Part shown: piece by piece, positions 1-6,859 of the stretch
Layout of the letters: each line of letters opens with the position of its first letter
Position numbering within the stretch: the first letter of the stretch is position 1
Assembly: GCA_910585335.1 (NCBI GenBank)
Contig: CAJUCU010000010.1
Span: 5,346-29,711, forward strand
Reading direction: 5' to 3'
Origin: an uncultured Bacilli bacterium
GTDB lineage: Bacteria; Bacillota_I; Bacilli_A; RF39; UBA660
Length of the DNA: 24,366 nt
Translations under genes and position numbers: made by a program
Notes under the pieces: model-generated
The model's input: the letters and a program-made list of their open reading frames with translations, nothing else
Database searches by the model: none
What the model was told of the DNA's origin: nothing

Positions 1-1068
1 GGCTTCACTTAAAAATTTTTTTTGAATATTTTTTAAATCCGTTGTCGTAATAATACTTTGTATATCACTATTGATATATTTTAATAATTTTCTGCGTTTT
101 GTAAGATCGAGTTCACTAAAGATATCATCTAAAAGCAATACTGGCTTGGTACTACAAACTCGCTCAAAAATAGAAATTTCTGATAGTTTAGTAGCCAAAA
201 CAGCAAGTCTTTGTTGCCCCTGAGAACCAAAGTTTTTTAAATCAATCTCTCCTAAATAAAGAGAAAAATCATCTCGATGTGGTCCATACAATGTCATTTT
301 ATAATTTAACTCTTTTTGATAGTTTTTCTTATAAATGTCATGCATCATATTTTTTATAGTATCAGTATCAAAAGAGGAAAGATGAATATTCGTCTCATAC
401 ACCATTTTAAGTGTTTTCTCTCCTACGATATCAAAGAAAATATCTCCCAAGTTCTGATTAATATCCTCAATAAATTTCTGCCTTTCTTGATAGATAATAA
501 CCGCTTTTTCTACTAGTTTATCTGTTAAAATATCTAAATAATTTTTATCAGCAATACTACTAGTAAACAACAACTTCAAATATTCATTACGAGTCTTTAA
601 AATTTTATTATATTCATTATAGGTATTTAGATAAGTTTTTGATAATTGGCTCAGTTCAATATTAAGAAAATTTCGCCTAATACTAGGAGAACCTTTAATA
701 AGTTCCAAATCATCTGGAGTAAAGATAATGATATTAAGATAAGAAATATAATCAGCAAGTCGACCTACTTTATCTTGATTTACTTGAATTTTCTTATTTC
801 CATCTATCAGTTGAATTTCTAAATCATTCAGTATACGTCCTGTCTTCACTCGTCCTTTTAGAATCGCTTTCTCCTCGCCTATTTTTATAAGATTTCCTTC
901 ATTTCCACCACGATGTGATTTAGTAAGAGCAAGAATCGAGACGGCTTCTAAAATATTTGTCTTTCCCTGAGCATTTTGGCCAATTAAAATATTCATTTTA
1001 GGACCAAATTGCACATTGATTTTATGATAATTTCGGAAATTATAAAGATTTATTTTACTTAAAATCAT
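1..1068 (-). CDS. recF: RecF, recombination/replication repair ATPase (3' end cut by window edge)
   Basis: RecF is an ABC/SMC-like ATPase that binds gapped DNA, helps load RecA and supports restart of stalled forks. The frame stays open from the ATG at 1068 to base 1, giving 356 residues. Known RecF proteins are about 360-370 residues, so only the last few are missing. The N-terminus reads MILSKINLYNFRNY, as in the family. A Walker A motif GQNAQGKT lies at residues 30-37. An ABC signature-like FGSQGQQR lies near residue 280. A Walker B with D-loop (LLLDDIFSELD) lies at about 311-321. No Shine-Dalgarno directly precedes the start; the upstream AAGGTG belongs to a mini-ORF that overlaps the recF ATG. 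recF is separated from dnaN by comK, not by the usual S4-domain gene. Identity is seen directly; the missing end is inferred from family length. Confidence 0.96.
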   Translation of the reverse strand, partial: MILSKINLYNFRNYHKINVQFGPKMNILIGQNAQGKTNILEAVSILALTKSHRGGNEGNLIKIGEEKAILKGRVKTGRILNDLEIQLIDGNKKIQVNQDKVGRLADYISYLNIIIFTPDDLELIKGSPSIRRNFLNIELSQLSKTYLNTYNEYNKILKTRNEYLKLLFTSSIADKNYLDILTDKLVEKAVIIYQERQKFIEDINQNLGDIFFDIVGEKTLKMVYETNIHLSSFDTDTIKNMMHDIYKKNYQKELNYKMTLYGPHRDDFSLYLGEIDLKNFGSQGQQRLAVLATKLSEISIFERVCSTKPVLLLDDIFSELDLTKRRKLLKYINSDIQSIITTTDLKNIQKKFLSEA

Positions 1069-1091
1069 AATTTAGATAAAAAAAGACCCAT
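1065..1091 (-). CDS. Possible 8-residue leader peptide overlapping the recF start
   Basis: An ATG at 1091 opens an 8-codon frame (MGLFLSKL) ending in TGA. The TGA overlaps the recF ATG as ATGA. A Shine-Dalgarno-like AAGGTG at 1097-1102 lies 5 bases upstream. recF itself has no ribosome site at a normal distance. The layout would allow coupling, with ribosomes finishing the mini-ORF and reinitiating at recF. It is very short and could be chance; that it is translated is an inference. Confidence 0.3.
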   Translation of the reverse strand: MGLFLSKL

Positions 1092-1154
1092 ATTATCACC
1101 TTATCCCTGTTTGAGTATTCCTATACCTACGAGACTATTATATCATAATATGGG
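1078..1154 (-). terminator. Hairpin plus T-tract in the recF leader (comK terminator or recF attenuator)
   Basis: A perfect 10-bp inverted repeat, CCCATATTAT at 1087-1096 and ATAATATGGG at 1145-1154, encloses 48 bases. On the minus strand it is followed almost at once by seven Ts (1078-1084). It lies after comK and ends only 10 bases before the recF start. The loop contains a smaller GUAU/AUAC stem and the likely recF -10 box. It could be the comK terminator. A transcript started inside the loop would not contain the 5' arm. Confidence 0.5.
1137..1145 (-). promoter_or_regulatory. Putative recF promoter, extended -10 (TGATATAAT)
   Basis: On the minus strand TGA-TATAAT is a full-match extended -10. 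The hexamer 17 bases upstream (GTGCAT) is a poor -35, which extended -10 promoters tolerate. Transcription would start about 60 bases before the recF ATG. Confidence 0.45.
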
Positions 1155-1184
1155 CATATATGCACATAAATTTGCATATTCTTA

Positions 1185-1628
1185 CTATTTTTTTCGGTTT
1201 CGAACAACAGATTCTAAACGAGTAGCACGAAGTAGTTGGTTTTGAAGAGAACGATAAGAAAATGGAAGCTCAATTTCTTGATTATTATCAAAAATAATTT
1301 TAGACGATAACTCATCAATAAACTCGATATTTTTGATTTTTCTAGAAGCCAACCAAACACAGGATTTATCTTCAGGAGAACTAGTTGGAAAAAAGACAAT
1401 ATTGCGACTATCTTCTATTAAAATCGGCATTTTATAACCATCTCCTAAAATACTTTTAGCCCCCTCCTTTCTACCTCTATAACTACTTCCAAAATATTTA
1501 CAGCTCTCTTCCATAATTTGATATGGATTCTCTTCTATTACATATTCAACTTCATCTTCCAAAACCCTACTAGTCCTAGAATCCATTGGCATAATCGCCA
1601 AAGTTCCTTCATTAATCTCATAATTCAT
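1185..1628 (-). CDS. comK: ComK-family competence transcription factor, short form
   Basis: ComK is the DNA-binding master activator of competence genes in Bacilli; it binds paired A/T-rich boxes. This 147-residue protein matches ComK along most of its length: YEINEGTLAI near the start, then ENPYQIMEESCKYFGSSYRG, GRKEGAK, MPILIEDS, IVFFPTSSP, and ELPFSYRSLQNQLLRATRLE near the end. The start at 1628 is chosen because GGGGG lies 8 bases upstream; an in-frame ATG at 1697 adds 23 residues unlike the family. B. subtilis ComK is about 192 residues. This one stops shortly after the NQ..R..RLE region and lacks the C-terminal tail holding the FMLYP-type MecA-recognition motif. It lies between dnaN and recF with its own promoter. 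Family assignment is strong; activity as a competence regulator is inferred. Confidence 0.88.
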   Translation of the reverse strand: MNYEINEGTLAIMPMDSRTSRVLEDEVEYVIEENPYQIMEESCKYFGSSYRGRKEGAKSILGDGYKMPILIEDSRNIVFFPTSSPEDKSCVWLASRKIKNIEFIDELSSKIIFDNNQEIELPFSYRSLQNQLLRATRLESVVRNRKK

Positions 1629-1649
1629 TTCATTTTCCCCCTTGTTCCT

Positions 1650-1673
1650 GAAAACGACAATTTTTGCGTTTCC
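1650..1673. repeat. Inverted repeat at the comK transcription start
   Basis: On the minus strand GGAAACG, 10 bases, then CGTTTTC can pair over 7 bp with one G-U pair. It begins about where the predicted comK transcript starts and ends about 20 bases before the ATG. The centre (AAAA, 5 bases, GTTT) is one base off a ComK half-site (A4-N5-T4). It could be an operator, possibly for autoregulation, or a 5' hairpin. Function is inferred. Confidence 0.4.
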
Positions 1674-1679
1674 AGGATA

Positions 1680-1688
1680 AGAATAACA
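1680..1688 (-). promoter_or_regulatory. Putative comK promoter, extended -10 (TGT-TATTCT)
   Basis: On the minus strand TGTTATTCT is an extended -10 located about 52-60 bases before the comK ATG. The -35 region is T-rich and not clearly consensus, which would fit an activator-dependent promoter. It lies between the dnaN terminator and comK. Confidence 0.35.
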
Positions 1689-1724
1689 CTCCCACAAGTC
1701 GAAAAAGGTAGAAATTTCTGGAAA

Positions 1725-1776
1725 ATAACAAAAAAATAAAAAATTGTCGATATTTCTCTAAAAAATCAACAATTTT
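1725..1776 (-). terminator. Rho-independent terminator of dnaN
   Basis: Bases 1740-1751 and 1765-1776 form a 12-bp stem (AAAATTGTTGAT with ATCGACAATTTT on the minus strand, one G-U pair) with a 13-base loop. It is followed by a long T-rich run (1725-1739). It starts about 20 bases after the dnaN stop and separates dnaN from comK. Confidence 0.8.
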
Positions 1777-1795
1777 CACTTATATATATATTATT

Positions 1796-2923
1796 TTAAT
1801 AGGTACGAATTGGTAAAACTAATTGTGTTAAAGTCTCATCATCCTTAGATTTAATCAAAATTGGCTTGATTTCTCCAACAAAATGTAAATCGATACTATC
1901 TGTTTTAAATGATTTTAAAGCTTCCATCATATATTTAGCACTAAATGAAATCTTAATATTTTCTTGATTATTCTTAAGAATTCTCATCTTCTCCTCTACT
2001 CTACCAATTTCTGCAGATGAAGAGCGTAGAATTAAAGTATCCTCTAAAGTTTCAAGTGTTACAATATTCTTTTCTTTATCGCTAGTTAAGATACTAGCAC
2101 GATCAATTACACTATAAAGCTCATCTAGTCTTGCTGTTACAACTAAATAAGAATCTGTAGGCATTAAATTAGATGTATTAGGATAAGTACCATTAATCAA
2201 ACGAGATTGAAACTTAACATTCTTATATTTGAATAAAACTTTATTATTAAAGATATGAATTTCAATATTTTCTTCGTCATCTCCTAAGATTTTGCAAAAT
2301 TCTTCTAAGTTATGACTAGGAATCACAATATTATAGTTTTCTTCACTACTCTTTTCTAAATGAATCACTTTTCTAGCTAATCGGTAAGAATCCGTAGAAT
2401 TGCATTCTAATATATTACCAGCAATATTAAAGTTAATTCCTGTTAAAACAGGTTTTGTTTCTTCGTTGGAAGAAGCAAAAGCAGTTTGTAAAACAATATC
2501 CTTAAATGTTTGATTAGAAATTTCTACTTTTTTCTTACTCTCTTCTAAATCAATAGATGGATATTCACTTTCATTAATTCCATTTAGATTAAATTCACTA
2601 TTTTCTGTGTAAATTAATATTTTTAGTTCATCAATTAATTCTATATTAATATATTTATCAGGAAGTTTTCTAACAATATCTAAGATATATTTTCCTTGAA
2701 TAATAATAGAACCTTCTTTTTCTATAGTAAAGTCTTCTGTATCATTTGCATAAATAGTAGTTTCAATTGTAATATCATTATCCGAAGCAGTAAGAGTTAA
2801 CTTCTTTTTCGTTACATCAAAACGAACTCCTGCAAGAACTGGTATTAAATTTTTTGTACTAATAGCTTTCGATACTTTATTTAAAGCATCTAATAATAAG
2901 TCTTTCTTAATTGTTAATTTCAT
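1796..2923 (-). CDS. dnaN: DNA polymerase III beta subunit (sliding clamp)
   Basis: DnaN forms the ring-shaped dimer that tethers DNA polymerase III to the template. At 375 residues it is the normal length for a three-domain bacterial clamp. It opens MKLTIKKDLLLDALNKVSKAIS and carries the recognisable PVLAGVRFDV, TASDNDITIE, PVLTGINF and STDSYRLARK segments. It ends LTQLVLPIRTY, where family members have a conserved LP(I/V)R(T/-) tail that forms part of the protein-binding pocket. AAGGA lies 8 bases before the ATG. It follows dnaA across a gap of about 143 bases with three DnaA boxes, so DnaA may regulate its expression, and it ends at its own terminator. Confidence 0.98.
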   Translation of the reverse strand: MKLTIKKDLLLDALNKVSKAISTKNLIPVLAGVRFDVTKKKLTLTASDNDITIETTIYANDTEDFTIEKEGSIIIQGKYILDIVRKLPDKYINIELIDELKILIYTENSEFNLNGINESEYPSIDLEESKKKVEISNQTFKDIVLQTAFASSNEETKPVLTGINFNIAGNILECNSTDSYRLARKVIHLEKSSEENYNIVIPSHNLEEFCKILGDDEENIEIHIFNNKVLFKYKNVKFQSRLINGTYPNTSNLMPTDSYLVVTARLDELYSVIDRASILTSDKEKNIVTLETLEDTLILRSSSAEIGRVEEKMRILKNNQENIKISFSAKYMMEALKSFKTDSIDLHFVGEIKPILIKSKDDETLTQLVLPIRTY

Positions 2924-2963
2924 ATTTATTCCTTCTTTCTTATATAATTATTGTTATTATTAC

Positions 2964-3062
2964 TGTGGAAAAAGTAGAAAACTCACTTTTTCCTTGATAT
3001 ATCAATACTATTTTACAATATTTCTTGTGGAAAAGTAAAATAGTTATTGTTTCTTTTCCACA
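2964..3062. other. DnaA-box cluster in the dnaA-dnaN gap (second half of oriC)
   Basis: Three identical TTTTCCACA boxes lie at 2964-2972 (minus), 3026-3034 (minus) and 3054-3062 (plus). The consensus is TTATNCACA. On the minus strand, right after the box at 2964, is a run of TAA-like triplets and AT-rich DNA (2941-2962). It resembles an unwinding element, possibly with DnaA-trio character. In B. subtilis oriC is likewise split on both sides of dnaA. The boxes are seen; origin function is inferred. Confidence 0.65.
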
Positions 3063-3066
3063 TCCC

Positions 3067-4440
3067 CTATTCGATATCTTTTTTTAGCTTCTCAATAATA
3101 TTATATAAATCTTTATTTACTTTAATTTCATTTTCAATCTTTTCAACCGAGTGCATAACGGTAGAATGGTCTTTCCCACCAAATTCTGTTCCTATTTTAG
3201 GGAACGATTCACTAGTCATTTGCCGACACAAGTACATGGCAATCTGTCTAGGAAAAGCAATATTAGCACTTCTTTTCTTACTTCGAATGTCTTCCACAGA
3301 AATTTGGAAATACTCTGACACAATGCGCTGAATTCTGTGGATATCGTTTTTTTCACACATGCCTTTACTAATAAAGTCTTTAAGGGCATCAATAGCAAGA
3401 TCAAGGTTAATCTCCGCTCCTCCCATAATAGTAGAGTAAGCAATGAGTCTAGTAACAGACCCTTCTAATTGCCGAACATCATTGCCGATATTAGATGCGA
3501 TATATTCCACAACATCCTGTGGAATTTCTTTTTCAAAAGCACCTGCTGCAATTTTCTTCTTAAGTATTTCAACACGAAGATTAAAATCAGGTGGAAAAAT
3601 ATTTACAGTTAATCCCCAACAAAACCTAGTTCTAAGTCGGTCTTCTAAAAGTTTTAAATCATCTGGCGAACGGTCAGAGGAAATAATAATCTGCTTAGAA
3701 TCACTATATAAAGAGTTAAAAGTGTGGAAAAACTCTTGTTGAGATTGTGTAGCAGGTCCTAAAAACTGAATATCATCAATAATCAAAACATCGATATTAC
3801 GGTACTTGTTTTTAAAGAAATCAACACAGTCTAAGTTGTTTCCTTTATTATTCTTCTTATTAATCCCAATAAAGTCTTCAATAAACTGATCACTAGTAAC
3901 ATAAAGAACACGCCGATTACTATTTTCCACAATATAATTTCCAATTGCATGCATCAAATGTGTCTTCCCTAACCCACTATTTCCATAAAGAAACAAAGGA
4001 TTATACATTTTACCAGGATTTTCAGCAACAGAAAGTGCCGCTGCCTGTGCAAATTTATTGCTATTTCCAACAATAAAGTTCTCAAAAGTATATTGTTTTT
4101 TTAAGTTAGAAGAAGCAAAAGCATGACTAGGAACTCCTTCACTAACAACTTGTACTAAGGGTTCTGGCTCTACTTTCTCTTCTTGTTCCTGAATTTCTTC
4201 TTTTAATAGAAATTCTAGCTCAAAATTAGTACCAGTAATCTTATTTAAAGTACTAATAATAACTTCAGAATAATTATCAGGTAAATGTTTTTTATGAATT
4301 GGCATTGGTACGATAATAATTGCTTTATCATCCTCTAATTTGTAAAGTTCTGTCTCTTGAAACCATATATTATAAGAAAGGGAGGATAGTTCTTCTTTGA
4401 TTGTTGATAAAAATTTAGACCATAAAATATCGACATTCAT
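3067..4440 (-). CDS. dnaA: Chromosomal replication initiator DnaA
   Basis: DnaA is the AAA+ initiator that binds DnaA boxes and opens oriC. The start at 4440 (MNVDILWSKF) is preferred because GGGGAG (4450-4455) lies 9 bases upstream. The ATG at 4449 touches that site and would add three residues. From the chosen start (457 residues): domain I to about residue 75, a short variable linker, Walker A GNSGLGKT at 153-160, Walker B VLIIDDIQF at 218-226, an arginine-finger segment RLRTRF near 270, and a C-terminal DNA-binding domain with the DnaA signature (CRQMTSESFPKIG, GGKDHSTVMH). Length is typical. DnaA boxes on both sides suggest autoregulation. The usual E of RSRFEWGL is C here (RTRFCWGL). 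Confidence 0.98.
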   Translation of the reverse strand: MNVDILWSKFLSTIKEELSSLSYNIWFQETELYKLEDDKAIIIVPMPIHKKHLPDNYSEVIISTLNKITGTNFELEFLLKEEIQEQEEKVEPEPLVQVVSEGVPSHAFASSNLKKQYTFENFIVGNSNKFAQAAALSVAENPGKMYNPLFLYGNSGLGKTHLMHAIGNYIVENSNRRVLYVTSDQFIEDFIGINKKNNKGNNLDCVDFFKNKYRNIDVLIIDDIQFLGPATQSQQEFFHTFNSLYSDSKQIIISSDRSPDDLKLLEDRLRTRFCWGLTVNIFPPDFNLRVEILKKKIAAGAFEKEIPQDVVEYIASNIGNDVRQLEGSVTRLIAYSTIMGGAEINLDLAIDALKDFISKGMCEKNDIHRIQRIVSEYFQISVEDIRSKKRSANIAFPRQIAMYLCRQMTSESFPKIGTEFGGKDHSTVMHSVEKIENEIKVNKDLYNIIEKLKKDIE

Positions 4441-4535
4441 CTCTACCATCTCCCCACAGCAAAAAACTTAAAAATAGTGTATCTCAATTTGTTGAAAAAG
4501 AAAACAATTTTTGGGGAAAAAAAATAATTCACAAC

Positions 4536-4643
4536 AAATCCACAGTTTTTTCCACATCGAAAGCAATTGAAAATAAAGAAGAAAGATTACTTTTCCACAT
4601 TTTCCACAAAATATTATGCACATAGTGAAAAAAGAAATCCACA
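4536..4643. other. Chromosomal replication origin oriC, DnaA-box cluster upstream of dnaA
   Basis: Between dnaA and rpmH, on the plus strand, there are TTTTCCACA boxes at 4548-4556, 4591-4599 and 4600-4608 (the last two abutting). TTATGCACA, a full consensus match, is at 4614-4622. Weaker AAATCCACA boxes are at 4536-4544 and 4635-4643. The rest of the 318-base gap is AT-rich, with no gene seen apart from the rpmH promoter at its right end. Divergent dnaA and rpmH blocks around such a cluster mark the origin in many Firmicutes. Confidence 0.85.
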
Positions 4644-4698
4644 ATCCTGTTGAAATTGGGGATTATGAAAAATATCTGGAATATTTTAACGGCTTTTA

Positions 4699-4728
4699 TT
4701 GACAAAACTACTCTTTTTCTATTATACT
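4699..4728 (+). promoter_or_regulatory. Promoter of the rpmH-rnpA block
   Basis: A perfect -35 TTGACA (4699-4704) and a -10 TATACT (4723-4728) are separated by 18 bases. It is about 30 bases upstream of the rpmH start and adjacent to the DnaA boxes. Confidence 0.75.
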
Positions 4729-4758
4729 AATGGAGATTTATGTCTGGAGGTGGAGAAA

Positions 4759-4881
4759 GTGAAAAGAACATATCAACCAAATAATCGTAAAAAAGCAAAA
4801 AAACACGGTTTTTTCGCACGTAAAAAAACGGATATTTTAAATCGTCGTCGTCGCAAAGGTCGTAAAAGACTTTGTAAATAA
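4759..4881 (+). CDS. rpmH: Ribosomal protein bL34
   Basis: bL34 is a small, very basic protein of the 50S subunit. The frame reads VKRTYQPNNRKKAKKHGF at the start and RRRRKGRKRL near the end, diagnostic of the family. The GTG at 4759 is chosen because GGAGG (4746-4750) lies 8 bases upstream and the family begins MKRT; an upstream in-frame ATG at 4699 would overlap the promoter. It has 40 residues, whereas the B. subtilis protein has 44. The missing residues fall in the middle, where others have a KNGRxVL segment. A GTG start is also uncommon for this gene. It is followed by a terminator. Confidence 0.96.
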   Translation: MKRTYQPNNRKKAKKHGFFARKKTDILNRRRRKGRKRLCK

Positions 4882-4883
4882 TG

Positions 4884-4905
4884 CCACTGAAATCAGTGGT
4901 TTTTT
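4884..4905 (+). terminator. Terminator/attenuator after rpmH
   Basis: CCACTG, loop AAAT, CAGTGG (4884-4899) is followed by six Ts. It falls between rpmH and rnpA and probably lowers rnpA transcription relative to rpmH. A TATAAT at 4911-4916 follows, so rnpA may also have its own start, though no good -35 is visible. Confidence 0.8.
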
Positions 4906-4929
4906 ACTTATATAATAAAGGGTGATTAT

Positions 4930-5274
4930 ATGAAAAAGGCATTGGTTGTAAAAAAACAAGAAGACTTTAATCGTATCATACAGAATGGTAAGTGTTTAAA
5001 AAACAGAAATTTTGTTATTTATTTTGAGTCAAATGATTTAGGATATGATAAATTTGGTATTTCCGTTGGAAAAAAAATAGGAAAAGCTGTAGTACGTAAT
5101 AAATATAAAAGAAAAGTTCGCTCTATCATTGATGAATATAAAAAAGTCTATCAAAATAGTAGAAATTATATTATAATATTAAGAAAGAACTGTCTAGAGA
5201 TATCACATGAAGAAATAAAGACGAGTTTCTTTAATTTAATGAAAAAAGAAAAAGGAGCGAAAGATGAGAAATAA
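4930..5274 (+). CDS. rnpA: Ribonuclease P protein component
   Basis: RnpA is the protein cofactor of RNase P, which matures tRNA 5' ends with the catalytic RNA. The 114 residues show the family layout: MKKALVVKKQEDFNRIIQNG at the start, FGISVGKKIGKAVVRNKYKR in the middle, where the basic RNR-type helix lies (KAVVRNKYKRKVR), and IIILRKNC after it. AAGGGTGA precedes the ATG. The last four codons overlap the start of yidC, implying coupled translation. Confidence 0.96.
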   Translation: MKKALVVKKQEDFNRIIQNGKCLKNRNFVIYFESNDLGYDKFGISVGKKIGKAVVRNKYKRKVRSIIDEYKKVYQNSRNYIIILRKNCLEISHEEIKTSFFNLMKKEKGAKDEK

Positions 5275-6202
5275 TAAAAGTAAAAAGAAAAAAATAGTAA
5301 TCCTCTTACTATTATTAATGTTAACGACAGGATGTACTAAAACATTAGTCGATAAAAAAGGAAATCCTGTAAAAAATGAAGTAACCGGTCAAAACTTAAC
5401 AGAAAACATTATCTGTCGTCCAACAGACAAAGATACCATTAAAGCTTATGAAAAAAATAAGGTAAAATTAGATAATTTACCAGAATGTACAGAGTTTAAA
5501 GCAACCAGTGGTAAATATGAAGGATTATGGACTAGTATTTTTATTAAACCACTAGCATTTATTCTCCTTATTCTAGGAAAAACATTAAGTAGCTATGCCC
5601 TATCAATCATTATTATAAGTTTAGTGATTCGTCTAATTGCCTACCCTGTTACGAAAAAAACAGCGATGCAATCTGAGATATTAAAAAAGGCACAACCAGA
5701 AATTAATCGCATTCAAAAAAAATATGAAGGACGCAAAGATCAAGATTCTATGTTAAAACAAAATCAAGAACTTATGGCAGTCTATCAAAAATATAATATC
5801 TCCCCCCTATCTGGATGTTTGTTTTCAATGTTACAACTACCCCTATTCATTGCCTTCTTTGAAGCAGTACAAAGAACCCCTGCTCTATTTGAAGACAAAT
5901 TCATAGGACTTCAATTAGGAACAACACCAATGATAGGAATCTTTACCACTACATGGTATATGTATTTAATATTGATGATAATCATTGCCCTATCCACCTA
6001 TTTCTCATTTAAAATGAATATGGCAGGAACCAGTGGTAATATCAATATGAATATGATGCCAACAATGATGAGTATTATGATTATAGTAATGGCCCTATTT
6101 ATGCCATCGGCTTTAGGAATCTACTGGGTAACAACCAATGTCTTTACTATATTCCAAAATATGTTAGTAAAAAGGAGTAAAGAAAAGAATGGAAAAGCAT
6201 AA
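5264..6202 (+). CDS. yidC: Membrane protein insertase YidC (SpoIIIJ/OxaA type), lipoprotein
   Basis: YidC inserts and folds membrane proteins alone or with SecYEG. The N-terminus has a basic stretch, a hydrophobic run and a lipobox LTTGC with the lipidated Cys at residue 24, typical of Gram-positive YidC. The first conserved membrane segment contains the functionally important arginine (LVIRLIAYP, R123). It is followed by the cytoplasmic basic hairpin, the SPLSGCLFSMLQLPLFIAFF segment and further membrane segments ending GIYWVTTNVFTIFQNM. At 312 residues it is longer than the B. subtilis protein (about 261). Much of the difference is a segment of roughly 65 residues between the lipid Cys and the first membrane helix, with two more cysteines (C51, C75). 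It overlaps rnpA and jag. Confidence 0.96.
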   Translation: MRNNKSKKKKIVILLLLLMLTTGCTKTLVDKKGNPVKNEVTGQNLTENIICRPTDKDTIKAYEKNKVKLDNLPECTEFKATSGKYEGLWTSIFIKPLAFILLILGKTLSSYALSIIIISLVIRLIAYPVTKKTAMQSEILKKAQPEINRIQKKYEGRKDQDSMLKQNQELMAVYQKYNISPLSGCLFSMLQLPLFIAFFEAVQRTPALFEDKFIGLQLGTTPMIGIFTTTWYMYLILMIIIALSTYFSFKMNMAGTSGNINMNMMPTMMSIMIIVMALFMPSALGIYWVTTNVFTIFQNMLVKRSKEKNGKA

Positions 6203-6800
6203 ATACTATGGAAAAACAAAAGAAGAAGCATTAAATAATGCTAAAATGGATTTACAAGAAGTCGAAGAAAACTTAATTGTAATAGAAAAAGAAGAAGTAA
6301 AAGGTGGCCTTTTTAAAGCCAAAAAGATAGAAATAGAAGTAATTGAAAAAAGGGAAGTAGTAAAGTTTATCAAAGATTATATCCTAATTTTATTAAAGGA
6401 TTTAGGTTTCAGTGCAAATGTGGAAGTAAAGAAAAAGGGGGAAGTACCAAATTATATTATATATTCAGATAATGATTCTTTAGTAATTGGTAAGAACGGA
6501 AAAAATCTAAATGCTTTATCAATTGTAGTAGGACAAGCCTTAAAAAAAGAGATAAAAGCACCATTTAAGTTTGTGATTGATGTAAGTGACTATAAAGAAA
6601 ATCATCAAAAAAGCTTAGAAATACTTGCTAAAAGAATAGCAAGAGAAGTAGCAGAAACAAAAGTAGAAGTACAACTAGATTCCATGAATTCTTATGAAAG
6701 AAGAATTATTCACAATATATTATCAGAAAATAAAAAAGTATATACAGAAAGCATAGGGGAAGAACCAAATCGAAGGGTAGTAATAAAATCTAGAGATTAG
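6189..6800 (+). CDS. jag: Jag/KhpB, KH-R3H RNA-binding protein
   Basis: Jag (KhpB/EloR) is a cytoplasmic RNA-binding protein linked to cell elongation and division in Gram-positive bacteria, usually with KhpA. In order: a Jag-N domain (residues 1-55, KYYGKTKEEALNNA and GGLFKAKKIEIEV), a KH domain with its GKNGKN loop at about 98-103, and an R3H domain near the end (MNSYERRIIHNIL). The length of 203 residues is normal. It overlaps the yidC end by 14 bases. Only a weak hairpin and T-rich run follow, so some read-through into the sigma-like gene is possible. Confidence 0.95.
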   Translation: MEKHKYYGKTKEEALNNAKMDLQEVEENLIVIEKEEVKGGLFKAKKIEIEVIEKREVVKFIKDYILILLKDLGFSANVEVKKKGEVPNYIIYSDNDSLVIGKNGKNLNALSIVVGQALKKEIKAPFKFVIDVSDYKENHQKSLEILAKRIAREVAETKVEVQLDSMNSYERRIIHNILSENKKVYTESIGEEPNRRVVIKSRD

Positions 6801-6823
6801 GTCTTTCTTTTTTTGTAAAAATA

Positions 6824-6832
6824 TGTTAAAAT
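6824..6832 (+). promoter_or_regulatory. Putative promoter of the sigma/amidoligase cassette (TGT-TAAAAT)
   Basis: TGTTAAAAT is an extended -10 located 28 bases before the ATG at 6860. The -35 position is T-rich (from the run after jag) and does not match well. Confidence 0.45.
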
Positions 6833-6859
6833 AGCTCCCGATTAGAGGGGGGAGTATTT

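Noticed and set aside
1629..1697. Extended ComK start at 1697
   Set aside because: The added residues overlap the predicted promoter and inverted repeat, and the internal ATG has a strong GGGGG ribosome site.
4699..4758. N-terminal extension of bL34 from the ATG at 4699
   Set aside because: It would start inside the TTGACA promoter, and the family begins at the KRT segment, which has a good ribosome site.
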